A DNA stretch of 64,000 bases from Halomonas sp. 54_146 (GCF_001507855.1 NZ_LGEN01000015.1:17586-81585), one strand, 5' to 3'. Shown: positions 46,324-56,394, counted from the stretch's first letter. Program-made: numbers and translations. The notes: generated by a model from the sequence alone, not told the origin.

Positions 46324-48240
46324 TTACTCGCCAGCGGCCATCGCCTCAAGCTCCATCCAACGCTCCATCGCGACTTCTAGCGATTTCTGAACCTTCTCAA
46401 GCGTTTGTAGCTTAGCCGCGACGGCGTCCGCCTCCTGCTGATAAAACGCGGGGTCACCTATCTCACTTTCTAGCGCCTCGACTTCACTTTCCAGATGCTC
46501 AATCTCGGCGGGCAACGCATCTAACTCACGCTGCAAATTGTAGGAAAGCTTGACGCTTTTCTTAGCCGGTGCGGCAGGTGTTTCAGCCACTTTCTTGGGC
46601 GCTTCTGAAGTAGGCTCAGTACGCTGACGCGCCGCCCCTTCCCAAGGCGCTGGCGGCAGTTTGCCACCCTGGCGAATCCAATCGGTGTAGCCACCCACGT
46701 ACTCACGCACAACGCCATCGCCTTCAAAGGCCAACATGCTGGTGACCACGTTATCCATAAAGGTTCGGTCGTGGGAAACCAGCAGCAGCGTGCCATCGAA
46801 ATCAAGCAGCAGCTCTTCAAGCAGCTCCAGGGTTTCCATGTCAAGGTCGTTGGTTGGCTCATCGAGCACCAGTACGTTGGCTGGCTGAGTGAACAGCTTG
46901 GCTAACAGCAAGCGGTTGGACTCACCGCCGGAGAGCGCTTTCACCGGCTGGCGTACCCGCTCGGGCGTAAACAGAAAGTCCTGCAGATAGCTCATCACAT
47001 GGCGGTCTTTACCGCCCACGCTGACGCGATCACTGCCCTGGGCAACGTTGTCGTAGACCGTTTTTTCCAGCTCAAGCCCGGCGCGCAGCTGGTCAAAATA
47101 GGCCACTTTCAAGTTGGTGCCCATTTGCACTTTGCCTTCGCTGGGTTCTAGCTCGCCCAGCAAGATTTTCAGCAGGGTTGTCTTGCCCGCACCGTTGCGC
47201 CCCAGGAAGCCAATACGATCACCGCGCAGTACTTCAAGGTTAATATCGCGCAGTATCACGTCATCGCCAAACCGCTGGGTAACGCCCTGCAGTTCCACAA
47301 CGCGCTTGCCGGTACGCTCACCGCGATCCACCGTCAGGTTGGCATTGCCCTGGCGCTCGCGGCGCTGGCTCCGCTCGTTGCGCATCGCTTCCAGCGCGCG
47401 CACCCGGCCCTCGTTACGGGTACGCCGGGCTTTAACGCCCTGACGAATCCAGGCTTCTTCCTGGGCAAGTTTTTTATCGAACTCGGCGTTCTCCCGGGCT
47501 TCCACTTCAAGCTCATGCTGCTTGCGGGCCTGGTACTCTTCGTACTTGCCGGGATAGCGACCTAGCTGGCCACGGTCTAGCTCCAAAATATTGGTCGCCA
47601 GCTTGGAAAGAAACGCCCTATCGTGGGTAATCAGCAGCACCGCGCCATTAAACGCCAGCAGTTGCTCTTCCAACCAGGCGATGGTGTCTAAGTCCAAATG
47701 GTTAGTCGGCTCATCGAGCAGCAGTAAATCAGGCTCGGCGACCAGGGCACGCGCCAACGCCACCCGGCGCCGCCAGCCACCGGAGAGCGAGCTCATCTCA
47801 GCCGCTGGGGGCAGGCCCAAGCGGGTCAGCACGGTATCGATACGCTGGTGGAAAGACCAGCCATCAATGGCTTCCAGGCGCGTTTGCAGGGTCGCCATGC
47901 GATCCATATCCGGCTCGGGGTCATTGATAAGGTGGTCGTACTCGGAAAGCAATTCACCCGCTTCCGGTAGGCCTTGAGCCACCATATCAAAAATGGTCAG
48001 GCCAGATGACTCAGGTAGCTCCTGAGCCAGCACGCCTATTTTAAGGCCAGGTGCGCGCCAGATAGAGCCATCGTCAGGCAGAATTTCCCCTGCCACCAGT
48101 TTCAGCAGGGTGGACTTGCCGGTGCCGTTGCGCCCGACCAGCGCCAGCCGCTCGCCTTTTTCAACCGTCAGGTCGGCGCGATTGAGTAGTACATGGGTGC
48201 CGTAGGCGAGTTGCAGCTGTTCGAGTCGTAACAGGGTCAC
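46324..48240 (-). CDS. uup: ABC-F ATPase Uup
   Basis: A soluble twin-ATPase ABC-F protein acting at the ribosome or on branched DNA. 638 aa. First domain: Walker A GRNGTGKST, signature LSGGWRRRVALARAL, LLLDEPTNHLD. Second domain: GRNGAGKTT, LSGGESNRLLLAKLF, LVLDEPTNDLD. The linker with ARRTRNEGRVRALEAMR and the C-terminal coiled coil (about 570-638) are typical of Uup. Single gene. Confidence 0.93.
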   Translation of the reverse strand: MTLLRLEQLQLAYGTHVLLNRADLTVEKGERLALVGRNGTGKSTLLKLVAGEILPDDGSIWRAPGLKIGVLAQELPESSGLTIFDMVAQGLPEAGELLSEYDHLINDPEPDMDRMATLQTRLEAIDGWSFHQRIDTVLTRLGLPPAAEMSSLSGGWRRRVALARALVAEPDLLLLDEPTNHLDLDTIAWLEEQLLAFNGAVLLITHDRAFLSKLATNILELDRGQLGRYPGKYEEYQARKQHELEVEARENAEFDKKLAQEEAWIRQGVKARRTRNEGRVRALEAMRNERSQRRERQGNANLTVDRGERTGKRVVELQGVTQRFGDDVILRDINLEVLRGDRIGFLGRNGAGKTTLLKILLGELEPSEGKVQMGTNLKVAYFDQLRAGLELEKTVYDNVAQGSDRVSVGGKDRHVMSYLQDFLFTPERVRQPVKALSGGESNRLLLAKLFTQPANVLVLDEPTNDLDMETLELLEELLLDFDGTLLLVSHDRTFMDNVVTSMLAFEGDGVVREYVGGYTDWIRQGGKLPPAPWEGAARQRTEPTSEAPKKVAETPAAPAKKSVKLSYNLQRELDALPAEIEHLESEVEALESEIGDPAFYQQEADAVAAKLQTLEKVQKSLEVAMERWMELEAMAAGE

Positions 48241-48431
48241 GCGGTGTCCTCCTTAATCGTGAGGCGCACAGTGTAACGCATGAGCGCACCGGGAGGGGGA
48301 ACGTTATATATCGGGAATAGCAGAGAGGTATAGCAGAGCGGAAGCGTAGAGCAGAAACCGCCAGCGTGATACCGTTTTGCCAGCAACTACCCTATCTCAA
48401 CCAGCAAACGACGTTTAAAGGCGGGCTGACA

Positions 48432-49445
48432 GTGACGGTGACCGTCTCCATGCATTTTGTAAACGAGCTGTTTAAAGGCTTACCGAACAGTGAAATACCG
48501 CCCTCCCGCTACCTGGAACGGGCGGGTATTTCGCCCTTTTTACTTTCGGCTCCCCATGGCCGGGTCACGGTTGAGCAGTTTGCCGAACTGTACCGCGGGC
48601 TAGTGAACGAACTGGACGACGAAACGCCCGGCTTTTTTTCACGCCCGCTGCGGGGTGGCACCTTAAAGCTGCTGTGTTTAAGCATGCTGGATGCGCCTAA
48701 TTTGCAGGTGGCATTGCACCGCTATACGCAGTTTTTTCGTATTCTGCTCGATGACTTTGGCTATGCGTTTACCCTTGAAGGAAACCTTGCCCGTATGGCG
48801 CTGGTGGAACATGCGCCCTTGGTGGGCAGCCGCACTCTGATTCATGAGCTGATGCTCAAGCTGTTTCACGGCATCGCGTCGTGGATGATCGCGCGTAAAA
48901 TACCGCCGATCTTGATGGAGTGCGCTTACCCCCAGCCGCCCCACAGCGCTGATTATCTCTATTTTTACCCCGGCACGGTGCGCTTTGAGCAGCCGCAAAC
49001 CGCCATTTATATTGATCGCGATTTTCTTGATCATCCTATTCGACAAACCAAAAAACACCTAGGTGCCTTTTTAAAGCGCGCCCCGGCAGATTGGTTCTAT
49101 GTGTCGTTTGCTGATCGCCTGCTGACTCACCGAGTACGTGAACATCTTTCCCGCCATTTGACCACGTCTGGCACCGTGCATAGCGTAGCCGATGCGCTGC
49201 ATATGTCTGCACGCACGCTGGCACGGCATCTAAAAAGGGAGGGCACCCACTTTCAAGCGGTGAAAGATGAGTACCGCCGCGATGTCGCTATTCAAGCGCT
49301 CACCTGCAGTGAGAAGCCGCTTGTCAGCATCGCAGAGGCGTTGAGCTTTGAAGACCTAGCCTGCTTTAGCCGTGCTTTCAAAACCTGGACAGGCAACTCG
49401 CCCGCCGCGTATCGCAAAGCGCACACGGCGGGCAACGTTGGCTAA
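48432..49445 (+). CDS. AraC-family regulator with Arabinose_bd-type domain
   Basis: A 337-aa regulator. The N-terminal two-thirds (YLERAGISPFLL, LRGGTLKLLCLSMLDAPNLQVALHRYTQFF) match the PF12625-type domain, and the C-terminus is an AraC HTH pair (VADALHMSARTLARHLKREG, SIAEALSFEDLACFSRAFKTWTGNSPAAYR). Such regulators control fatty acid, alcohol or aromatic catabolism. The start is uncertain: GTG at 48432 follows AAAGG, ATG at 48450 has no site, and the track starts at 48366. It is tail to tail with an acyl-CoA operon (17-bp gap), its probable target. Confidence 0.82.
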   Translation: MTVTVSMHFVNELFKGLPNSEIPPSRYLERAGISPFLLSAPHGRVTVEQFAELYRGLVNELDDETPGFFSRPLRGGTLKLLCLSMLDAPNLQVALHRYTQFFRILLDDFGYAFTLEGNLARMALVEHAPLVGSRTLIHELMLKLFHGIASWMIARKIPPILMECAYPQPPHSADYLYFYPGTVRFEQPQTAIYIDRDFLDHPIRQTKKHLGAFLKRAPADWFYVSFADRLLTHRVREHLSRHLTTSGTVHSVADALHMSARTLARHLKREGTHFQAVKDEYRRDVAIQALTCSEKPLVSIAEALSFEDLACFSRAFKTWTGNSPAAYRKAHTAGNVG

Positions 49446-49462
49446 TCGACCTAGGGAATAAC

Positions 49463-51115
49463 CTAAATTTCGGTGCGAATACGTTTCTTATCCAGCTTAC
49501 CCACGCTGGTTTTAGGTATCTCATCAACAAAACGAATCATGCTGGGAATTGCCCAGCGGTTGAGTTTTCCCTGGGCGACAAACTGCTCTAAAAACGCCTG
49601 CACGGATTCCGTCGTGGGTGGGTTGTTCAGGTCAACAGGCACCGCTAACGCGGCCGGGCGCTCCCCCCATTTATCGTCCGCCACGCCGATTACCGCCACT
49701 TCGGCAATACCTGGGCACTGGCTGATATAGCTCTCTAGCTCCAACGACGAAAGCCACTCACCGCCGGTTTTAATCACATCCTTGATGCGGTCTCTAATGG
49801 TCAGAAAACCCCGCTCATCAAGTGAGCCTACGTCGCCGGTATGCAGCCAGCCATTTCGCCACAGCTCTGCACTGCGTTTCTCTTCCTTGTAGTAGGCCTG
49901 AGTCAACCAGGGTGCTTGAACGCGCACTTCGCCAACGCTTTTACCATCATTGGGTAGCGGCTCGCCGTCCGCATCGACCACTTGAAGCTTAACCAATGGA
50001 ATCGGCAGGCCCGCTTTACAGCGCCAGGGTAGCTGCGTTTCAAAATCAGCGTCGGCAATATCCCGCGGTAGAAGATCGGCGGTGAGTAGCGGACAGGTTT
50101 CCGACATGCCATAAGCGCTGCGGGTATCAATGCCCAATGCCCATGCCTTGCTTGCCAGCGATTGGGTTAACGCACTGCCGCCGACCAACACTTTCCAGCC
50201 GGTGAGATCGACCTGTTTAGAGGCAATCGCCTCGGCGCTGACTACCATATTGAGCAGGGTCGGCACGCAGTGGGAGAAGTCGACCTTCTCGCTCACCAGC
50301 AGCTTGACCAGCATTTCCGGCTCGTAGCGGCCTGGGTATACCTGGGTAGCCCCCAGCAGCGTGGCGGTATACGGCACTCCCCAGGCATGAACATGAAACA
50401 TGGGGGTAATCGGCATATACACTTTGTCGCGGTTGAGCAGCTCAAAGCCCGGTGCCTGGAAAGCGCTGGCCTCGGTCAAGGTGTGCAGCACCAGCTGGCG
50501 GTGGGTGAAGAAAACCCCTTTGGGGTTACCCGTCGTACCGGTGGTGTAGAACAGCGTAGCGACGGCGTTTTCATCAAAGGTGGGAAAATCGTAGTGGGTA
50601 GGCTGCTGGCTTAACAGCGCTTCAAACTCGCCCACCAGCGGCAGTGCGGTATCGACGGTTTGCGGAGTCTCCTGACACAGCAGGTAGCCACGCACTTGGG
50701 GTAGCTTAGCGGCCAGCGGCTCAAGCAGCGGCACAAACTCTTCGTGCACGATGACGAAAGCGTCTTCGGCGTGCTCCATAGTGTAGAGGATTTGCTCTGG
50801 GGCTAGGCGCACGTTCACCGTGTGGAGTACCGCACCGATCATCGGAATGGCAAAGAAGCACTCCAGGTAGCGGTGGCTATCCCAATCTAATACCGCGACT
50901 ACATCGCCCGCCTGCACGCCTTGGGATGTCAGCGTGTGGGCCAGTTGATGCACCCGCTCGCGAAAGCGCTCATAGCCGTGGCGGCGTTGGTCACGGTAGA
51001 CAATCTGGTTGTCGCCCGCCATGCGCACGCCTGCCTCTAGCAGGTCGCCAATCATCAGGGCAGGGTTGGTCGCAGAGGCCGCGGCAGGTAAAATTTTTGG
51101 CGTCACTGAAGGCAT
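49463..51115 (-). CDS. acyl-CoA synthetase (AlkK-like)
   Basis: Activates a carboxylic acid to its CoA ester with ATP. 550 aa, ANL superfamily. Motifs: FYTTGTTGNPKGV (P-loop), YGMSETCPL, LHTGDVGSLDERGFLTIRDRIKDVIKTGGEW and the C-terminal catalytic Lys in KTSVGKLDKKRIR. Similar to medium-chain ligases such as AlkK. MPSVTPK has AGGAG upstream. Last gene of a five-gene minus-strand unit. Confidence 0.9.
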   Translation of the reverse strand: MPSVTPKILPAAASATNPALMIGDLLEAGVRMAGDNQIVYRDQRRHGYERFRERVHQLAHTLTSQGVQAGDVVAVLDWDSHRYLECFFAIPMIGAVLHTVNVRLAPEQILYTMEHAEDAFVIVHEEFVPLLEPLAAKLPQVRGYLLCQETPQTVDTALPLVGEFEALLSQQPTHYDFPTFDENAVATLFYTTGTTGNPKGVFFTHRQLVLHTLTEASAFQAPGFELLNRDKVYMPITPMFHVHAWGVPYTATLLGATQVYPGRYEPEMLVKLLVSEKVDFSHCVPTLLNMVVSAEAIASKQVDLTGWKVLVGGSALTQSLASKAWALGIDTRSAYGMSETCPLLTADLLPRDIADADFETQLPWRCKAGLPIPLVKLQVVDADGEPLPNDGKSVGEVRVQAPWLTQAYYKEEKRSAELWRNGWLHTGDVGSLDERGFLTIRDRIKDVIKTGGEWLSSLELESYISQCPGIAEVAVIGVADDKWGERPAALAVPVDLNNPPTTESVQAFLEQFVAQGKLNRWAIPSMIRFVDEIPKTSVGKLDKKRIRTEI

Positions 51116-51155
51116 AAACACTCCTATAAACTTGTTTTATGGCAATCAAGTCGGA

Positions 51156-52343
51156 TCAGCCGCGCTCGATCAGCAGGGCGATACCCTGCCCGCCACCAAT
51201 ACACAGCGTAATCAATCCGTAGCGCCCGTTAATACGCTCTAATTCGTGCAGCGCCTTGAGAATCAGAATAGCCCCCGTGGCACCCACCGGATGCCCTAAG
51301 GCAACCGCGCCGCCGTTGGGGTTTAGCTTCTCTAACGGGAAGCCCAGCGTCTCAGCCACGGCCATGGCTTGGGCGGCAAAGGCTTCGTTGGACTCAATCA
51401 CATCAATATCGTTGATGCTAAGCCCCGCCTGCTGCAGGCAGCGTTTCACCGCAGGAATCGGCCCTAGCCCCATCAGCGTTGGCTCAACGCCTGCTGTCGT
51501 GGCAACACGAAGATGCGCTCTGGGCGCTAGGCCGCGCTGTGTGGCTTCGTCGGCATGGGCAAGCACCAACGTGGCTGCGCCGTCGTTTATTCCCGACGCA
51601 TTGCCTGCGGTCACCACGCCGTCTTTCTGGAAGGCGGGCTTGAGCCGCGCTAAATCGCTGAGTTGAACGCCATCGCGCACGTGCTCATCGCGGGAAAACT
51701 GAATCGTTTGCTTACCTTGGCTGACCTCTACCGCAACGATTTGCTCGTCAAAGCGCCCCTCAGCAATCGCGCGCGCCGCCTTTTGATGGCTCTCAAGGGC
51801 AAACTGATCCAGCTGCTCGCGGCTTAGGCCATACTGTTTAGCGATGTTCTCGGCGGTGCAGCCCATGTGGCCGCTGCCAAAGGGGTCGCTCAAGATACCG
51901 AGGGTTAAATCCTGAATGTTCATAGCCCCCATGCGCACGCCATTGCGCGCCTGGGGAGGCAGCAGATAAGCCCCCCGCGACATCGACTCTGCACCCCCTG
52001 CCAGCGCCAAACGGCTATCGCCCATGGCAATTTGCTGGGCGGCAGACACCACCGCTTGAACGCCTGAACCACACAGCCGATTGACGTTGAAGGCGCCTGC
52101 CTCTTTCGGCACGCCCGCTTCCAGCGCAATATGGCGCGCCAGATAGGCATCCTGAGGGCCGGTAGTAATGATATGGCCGTATACCGAGTGATCAATATCG
52201 CCACCCTCAACGCCTGCCCGCCGCAACGCCTCTTGGGCGGTTATCGCCCCCAGCTCAAACGGTGCCTTGGTTGAGAGCGCCCCGCCAAAACTACCAATAG
52301 CGGTACGTGCGCCGCCTAAAATCACTACATCATCCAGCCGCAT
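51156..52343 (-). CDS. acetyl-CoA acetyltransferase / thiolase
   Basis: A 395-aa thiolase. Nucleophile Cys in NVNRLCGSGVQAV, His in NGGAVALGHPVGATG and the second Cys in LCIGGGQGIA. It fits biosynthetic/PhaA-AtoB or broad-substrate catabolic thiolases. MRLDDVVILGGART has AGGAG upstream; the track ORF adds 66 unsupported residues. In context it would do the last step of the pathway started by the two ligases and the dehydrogenase. Confidence 0.92.
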   Translation of the reverse strand: MRLDDVVILGGARTAIGSFGGALSTKAPFELGAITAQEALRRAGVEGGDIDHSVYGHIITTGPQDAYLARHIALEAGVPKEAGAFNVNRLCGSGVQAVVSAAQQIAMGDSRLALAGGAESMSRGAYLLPPQARNGVRMGAMNIQDLTLGILSDPFGSGHMGCTAENIAKQYGLSREQLDQFALESHQKAARAIAEGRFDEQIVAVEVSQGKQTIQFSRDEHVRDGVQLSDLARLKPAFQKDGVVTAGNASGINDGAATLVLAHADEATQRGLAPRAHLRVATTAGVEPTLMGLGPIPAVKRCLQQAGLSINDIDVIESNEAFAAQAMAVAETLGFPLEKLNPNGGAVALGHPVGATGAILILKALHELERINGRYGLITLCIGGGQGIALLIERG

Positions 52344-52372
52344 GGTTTTCTCCTGTGTTCTTATCCGACCCG

Positions 52373-53515
52373 CTAAGCCACTTTGCCCAGCAGCGAGCGA
52401 GCGACGACTTCTTTCATGATTTCTGAGCTGCCGGCATAAATGGTCTGCACTCGGGCATCCAGATAAAAGCGTGAAATGGGGTATTCGTGGGTGTAGCCGT
52501 AACCGCCAAACAGCTGCAGGCAGCGGTCCACCGCTTGGCACTGCAGCTCGCTTAGCTGCAGTTTTAGAATCGCTGCATCCGTGCTGCTCATGGTGCCCTG
52601 GCGGTACTTTTCGACGCAGTGCTCAAAATAAGCACGGGCGACGTCTAGCTGGGCTTTGATCTCTGCCAGGGTAAAGCGGGTATTTTGAAAATCTGCCACC
52701 CGCTGCCCAAACGCTTGACGCTGCTGCACGTAATCCAACGTCAGCGCCAGCGCGCCCTCTACAGCGCCTAACGCCTGCGCCCCTACGCCCAGGCGTTCGC
52801 GGGGCAGTTCCTGCATTAAGTAGCGAAACCCAGCGCCTTCCTCACCCAGCAGCGCCTCATGGGGTAACTGCATTTGATCAAAGGCAAGCTCGGCGGTGTC
52901 ACTGGCGTGCTGGCCGATCTTTTTAATCGGCTTACCCCGCGAAAAGCCGGGTAAGTGGGTGTCGACCAGAAACAGCGAAACGCCTTTGGCACCGGCAGAA
53001 GGGTCGGTTTTTGCACACACGATCACCAGATCGGCAAACTGGCCGTTGGTGATAAAAATTTTGCTACCGCTTAGCTCCCAGCCGTCATTAGTGCGCTTTG
53101 CCCGGGTTTTCATTGACGCCAGATCACTACCCGCATGGGGTTCAGTCATCGCGATGGCACCAAGCGCTTCGCCACGGGCCATGGCAGGTAACCAGCGCTG
53201 TTGCTGGGCAGCGGTGCCCAAATTTTGCAAGTAGGGCATCACGATATTGGCGTGAATATTATAGGCACTGGCTAGGCCACCAAACCCTTGGCGGGAGAGC
53301 TCCTCCAGCGCCAGCTGGGTAATGGCAATATCGGCCCCTGAACCGCCGCGCTGTTCGTCAAGGTCAATGCCGAGCAGGCCAGCTGCGCCTAATGCCTGCC
53401 ACAGTGAGCGCGGTATTTCACCTGCCGCCTCCCAGTCATCGTAGAACGGGGCGACCTCTTGGCTTAAGCAGCGCTTGATCATGGCGTGAAACAGTTCGGT
53501 CGTTTGCTCGTCCAT
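52373..53515 (-). CDS. acyl-CoA dehydrogenase
   Basis: FAD enzyme that introduces the 2,3 double bond in acyl-CoA. 380 aa. Family marks: AMTEPHAGSDLASMKTRA, SGSKIFITNGQFADL, and the C-terminal LFGGYGYTHEYPISRFYLDARVQTIYAGSSEIM with the FAD and CoA contacts. The catalytic Glu is probably in QTIYAGSSE. ATG at 53515 lies 2 bp after the upstream ligase stop with AAGGGG before it. Confidence 0.93.
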   Translation of the reverse strand: MDEQTTELFHAMIKRCLSQEVAPFYDDWEAAGEIPRSLWQALGAAGLLGIDLDEQRGGSGADIAITQLALEELSRQGFGGLASAYNIHANIVMPYLQNLGTAAQQQRWLPAMARGEALGAIAMTEPHAGSDLASMKTRAKRTNDGWELSGSKIFITNGQFADLVIVCAKTDPSAGAKGVSLFLVDTHLPGFSRGKPIKKIGQHASDTAELAFDQMQLPHEALLGEEGAGFRYLMQELPRERLGVGAQALGAVEGALALTLDYVQQRQAFGQRVADFQNTRFTLAEIKAQLDVARAYFEHCVEKYRQGTMSSTDAAILKLQLSELQCQAVDRCLQLFGGYGYTHEYPISRFYLDARVQTIYAGSSEIMKEVVARSLLGKVA

Positions 53516-53517
53516 GT

Positions 53518-55089
53518 TCACCCCTTAAGTTCTTGACGCAGATGGCGCTTGAGGATTTTGCCGGCGGTACTTTTGGGCAGAGCATCGGCAAACAGAATGC
53601 GTTTAGGCACTTTATAAGCGGCCATTAGCGTTTTGGCGTGATGGATCAGCTCTTCCTCGCTGACTTCATGGCCCTCTTTTAATACCACCACCGCCGTGAT
53701 GGCTTCGATCCACTTCTCGTCTGGCTGGCCGATCACCGCCACTTCGGAGACCGCCGGATGCTTAAACAGCCCCTCTTCCACTTCACGGCTAGCCACCAGC
53801 ACACCGCCGGTATTGATCACATCCTTAATACGATCAACAACGTACAAATAGCCTGCTTCATCGAAATAACCCACGTCCCCCGAGTGGAACCAACCGCCCT
53901 GGAAGGCTTCTTCGCTCATCGCTGGTTTATCCCAGTACCCTTTCATGAGCTGCGGTGAGCGGTGGACGATTTCTCCATGTTCGCCGGGAGGCACGTCGTT
54001 CATATCAAGATCGACGATGCGTGTTTCCACCGTCAATATCGGCCGCCCGGCGGACGCTGGGCGTTCGGCGTGCTCTTCAGGGCGCAGCACGGTCGCTAAA
54101 GGCGCTATTTCGCTCTGCCCATAGCAGTTATAGAGCCCTACGCCCGGTATGCGCTGCTGCAGTTCTTCCAGTACCGGCACCGGCATAATCGAAGCACCGT
54201 AATAGGCTTTGCTGAGGGCGCTTAAATCAAAGCGCTCAAAATCAGCTTGGCGCAGCAGGCTGATCCAGACCGTGGGTGGGGCAAAAAATGACGCGATCTG
54301 GTGCTCGGCAATAGCGCTTAAGCACAGTTCAGGAAGCGGCGCCTCTAGCAAATACACGGGTGCCCCTAACAACAGTGCCGGCATTAGAAAGACATGCATT
54401 TGCGCTGAATGATAGAGCGGCAGCGCGGCGAGCATGGCGTCGCTGCCTTTGATATCCAGCTCAACCATGCAGGCCATGTACTCAGCCATCAGCGCCTGAT
54501 GGGTCATCATCGCGGCTTTCGGCGCGGCGGTGGTGCCTGAGGTATAGAGCAGCTGAGCTAGGCTTGCGCCGTCGACGGTTACATTCGGTTCTTCGTTATT
54601 ATTGAGCTCTTCACTATTGGATCTTGACGTGGCGTGAGCGAGGACATCAAAGCTTTCTGCATCCCGCGTCTGATCGGCGTGCAGGGTTCCCACCAGGGCT
54701 AGCTCCAAGCCTTGGGTCGCGGCAGTCACTTTGTCGGCGAGACTGACATCGCTGAGCAAGCCAGCAGCCCCCGACTGCTCAAGAATGTAGCGCAGCTCGT
54801 CGCTGCTTAAGGCGAAATTGATCGGCACATGCACCAAACCCGCCTTCGTAGCAGCCAGCCAAGCGATGACGTAGGCATCGGAGTTTTTGCCATACACCGC
54901 CAGCCGATCACCCGGCGCTAGCCCTGCGGCCAATAAACCATTGGCAACGCGATTAGCTGCCTGGTTGAGTGCTTGATAGCGCCATTGGCGTTCGCCAAAC
55001 ACCAGCGCCAGCTGGTGTGCATATTTTCGAGCGCTGCGGTTTAAAGCAGCCCCGATGGTATTTCGTTGAACAACAGACGTTGCAGACAT
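53518..55089 (-). CDS. acyl-CoA synthetase (long-chain type)
   Basis: Second ANL-family ligase of the operon, 523 aa. Motifs: LLYTSGTTAAPKAAMMTH, NCYGQSEIAP, FHSGDVGYFDEAGYLYVVDRIKDVINTGG and KSTAGKILKRHLRQE. A stretch around residues 145-170 (SRSNSEELNNNEEPNV) is a low-complexity insert. It differs clearly from the ligase at 49.5 kb, so the two probably act on different acids or stages. Confidence 0.9.
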   Translation of the reverse strand: MSATSVVQRNTIGAALNRSARKYAHQLALVFGERQWRYQALNQAANRVANGLLAAGLAPGDRLAVYGKNSDAYVIAWLAATKAGLVHVPINFALSSDELRYILEQSGAAGLLSDVSLADKVTAATQGLELALVGTLHADQTRDAESFDVLAHATSRSNSEELNNNEEPNVTVDGASLAQLLYTSGTTAAPKAAMMTHQALMAEYMACMVELDIKGSDAMLAALPLYHSAQMHVFLMPALLLGAPVYLLEAPLPELCLSAIAEHQIASFFAPPTVWISLLRQADFERFDLSALSKAYYGASIMPVPVLEELQQRIPGVGLYNCYGQSEIAPLATVLRPEEHAERPASAGRPILTVETRIVDLDMNDVPPGEHGEIVHRSPQLMKGYWDKPAMSEEAFQGGWFHSGDVGYFDEAGYLYVVDRIKDVINTGGVLVASREVEEGLFKHPAVSEVAVIGQPDEKWIEAITAVVVLKEGHEVSEEELIHHAKTLMAAYKVPKRILFADALPKSTAGKILKRHLRQELKG

Positions 55090-55128
55090 GCCAAATCCTT
55101 TAAATTGTTATAGTGAACTGGCAGCGAC

Positions 55129-56394
55129 TTAACTGTTTACGAGCGGGCATACGCTCTCTGAAAGTGGGCGGAAAGCCTCTTCTGCAGGAATAGTGCGAAT
55201 AATGTGAAAGAGGTCATCCTCATCTTCGGCTTCTTCGGGCGTTTTCACTTCCACTAAATACATATCGTGCACCATGCGGCCATCTTCACGAATGTAGCCA
55301 CCGGTGGCGAAAATGTCGTTGATGGGGGTGTCGGCCATTTGCTGACGAACGGTTTGGGTGTCATCGGTGCCGGCGGCTTCAATCGCTTCAAGGTAGTGGC
55401 GGGTGCTGGAGTAAAGACCCGCGTGCACCATGGTGGGCATGCTGCCGGTACGCTCACGGAAGCGCTCCGCCCATGCGCGCGTTTCATCGTTTAAATCGTA
55501 GTACCACGCTTTGGTGAACTGCAGCCCCTGGGCGTTCTCTAAACCGATACTGCGCACATCCGTACTAAACAGCACCATGCCCGCCAGAATCTGCCCCGCT
55601 TGGGTAATGCCGAACTCCCCTGCAGTCTGCACCGCATTAATCGTATCGCCGCCAGCGTTATTCAGCGCAATGACATCGGCACCCGAGGCTTGCGCCTGGA
55701 GCATAAATGAGGAGAAGTCACTGCTGGGGAAAGGGTGACGGGCACTGCCCACGATGGTGCCGCCATTTTCAGTCACTACTCGGGTGACATCGGCTTCCAG
55801 TGCATGGCCAAAGGAATAATCGGCGCTTAATAGATACCAATTTTTGTGGCCTTCATCGGTAATCGCTTTTGCGGTTCCGTTGGACATTGCCCAGGTGTCG
55901 TACACCCAGTGGATATGATTAGGCGAGCAGTGCTCGTTGGTAATGGACGACGACACGGCACCATTGACCAAACCGAGCTTATCCGCCTCTTCCAGCAAGC
56001 CCACCGCCGCCAAGGTGACAGAAGATGCCACTAACCCGGTGACCATATCGACGTTCCGCTCGTCGATCCACTCCCGCACAACGCTTGAGCCAACATCCGG
56101 GCTATTACGGTCATCAGCACTGAACAACACGATATTGGCTCCGTTAACGCTGCCGCCCATGTCTTCAATCGCCATGTTGATGGCGTCTTCACCCAACGGG
56201 CCGATGGGGTCGCGGTAAACACCAGACATATCGGCTAAATAGCCAATGCGGATTTCGTTATCAGAAATGCCTTCAGCCGCAACGGCAATAGGCGCATAGC
56301 TCGCCGCCAGGATGGCTGCGGCAAGGGTAGAAGTAGCAAAGCGGTGAGATGAGCGGTGAGATGAACGATAAGGTGAACGATAAGATAATTGCAT
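55129..56394 (-). CDS. ABC transporter periplasmic binding protein (Peripla_BP_6)
   Basis: A 421-aa exported ligand-binding protein of the branched-chain amino acid/aromatic acid type. A signal peptide ends ...PIAVAA; then NEIRIGYLADMSGVYRDPIGPLGEDAINMAIEDMGG, LVNGAVSSSITNEHCSPNHIHWVYDTWAM and SADYSFGHALEADV are family landmarks. The N-terminus SYRSPYRSSHRSSHR comes from a 12-bp DNA repeat. No permease or ATPase genes are beside it, so it must use a transporter encoded elsewhere. It heads the acyl-CoA operon, suggesting its ligand is the carboxylic acid degraded. Confidence 0.9.
   Translation of the reverse strand: MQLSYRSPYRSSHRSSHRFATSTLAAAILAASYAPIAVAAEGISDNEIRIGYLADMSGVYRDPIGPLGEDAINMAIEDMGGSVNGANIVLFSADDRNSPDVGSSVVREWIDERNVDMVTGLVASSVTLAAVGLLEEADKLGLVNGAVSSSITNEHCSPNHIHWVYDTWAMSNGTAKAITDEGHKNWYLLSADYSFGHALEADVTRVVTENGGTIVGSARHPFPSSDFSSFMLQAQASGADVIALNNAGGDTINAVQTAGEFGITQAGQILAGMVLFSTDVRSIGLENAQGLQFTKAWYYDLNDETRAWAERFRERTGSMPTMVHAGLYSSTRHYLEAIEAAGTDDTQTVRQQMADTPINDIFATGGYIREDGRMVHDMYLVEVKTPEEAEDEDDLFHIIRTIPAEEAFRPLSESVCPLVNS
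56336..56388. repeat. 12-bp in-frame repeat in the binding-protein signal peptide
   Basis: Four copies of a 12-bp unit (GCGGTGAGATGA twice, ACGATAAGGTGA-type twice) encode the S-H/Y-R-S repeats before the hydrophobic core. The 258-bp gap upstream (56395-56652) shows no other feature. Confidence 0.8.

Noticed and set aside
49463-56394. Horizontally acquired island
   Set aside because: Codon use and gene style look like the neighbours, and there is no integrase, tRNA or flanking direct repeat.
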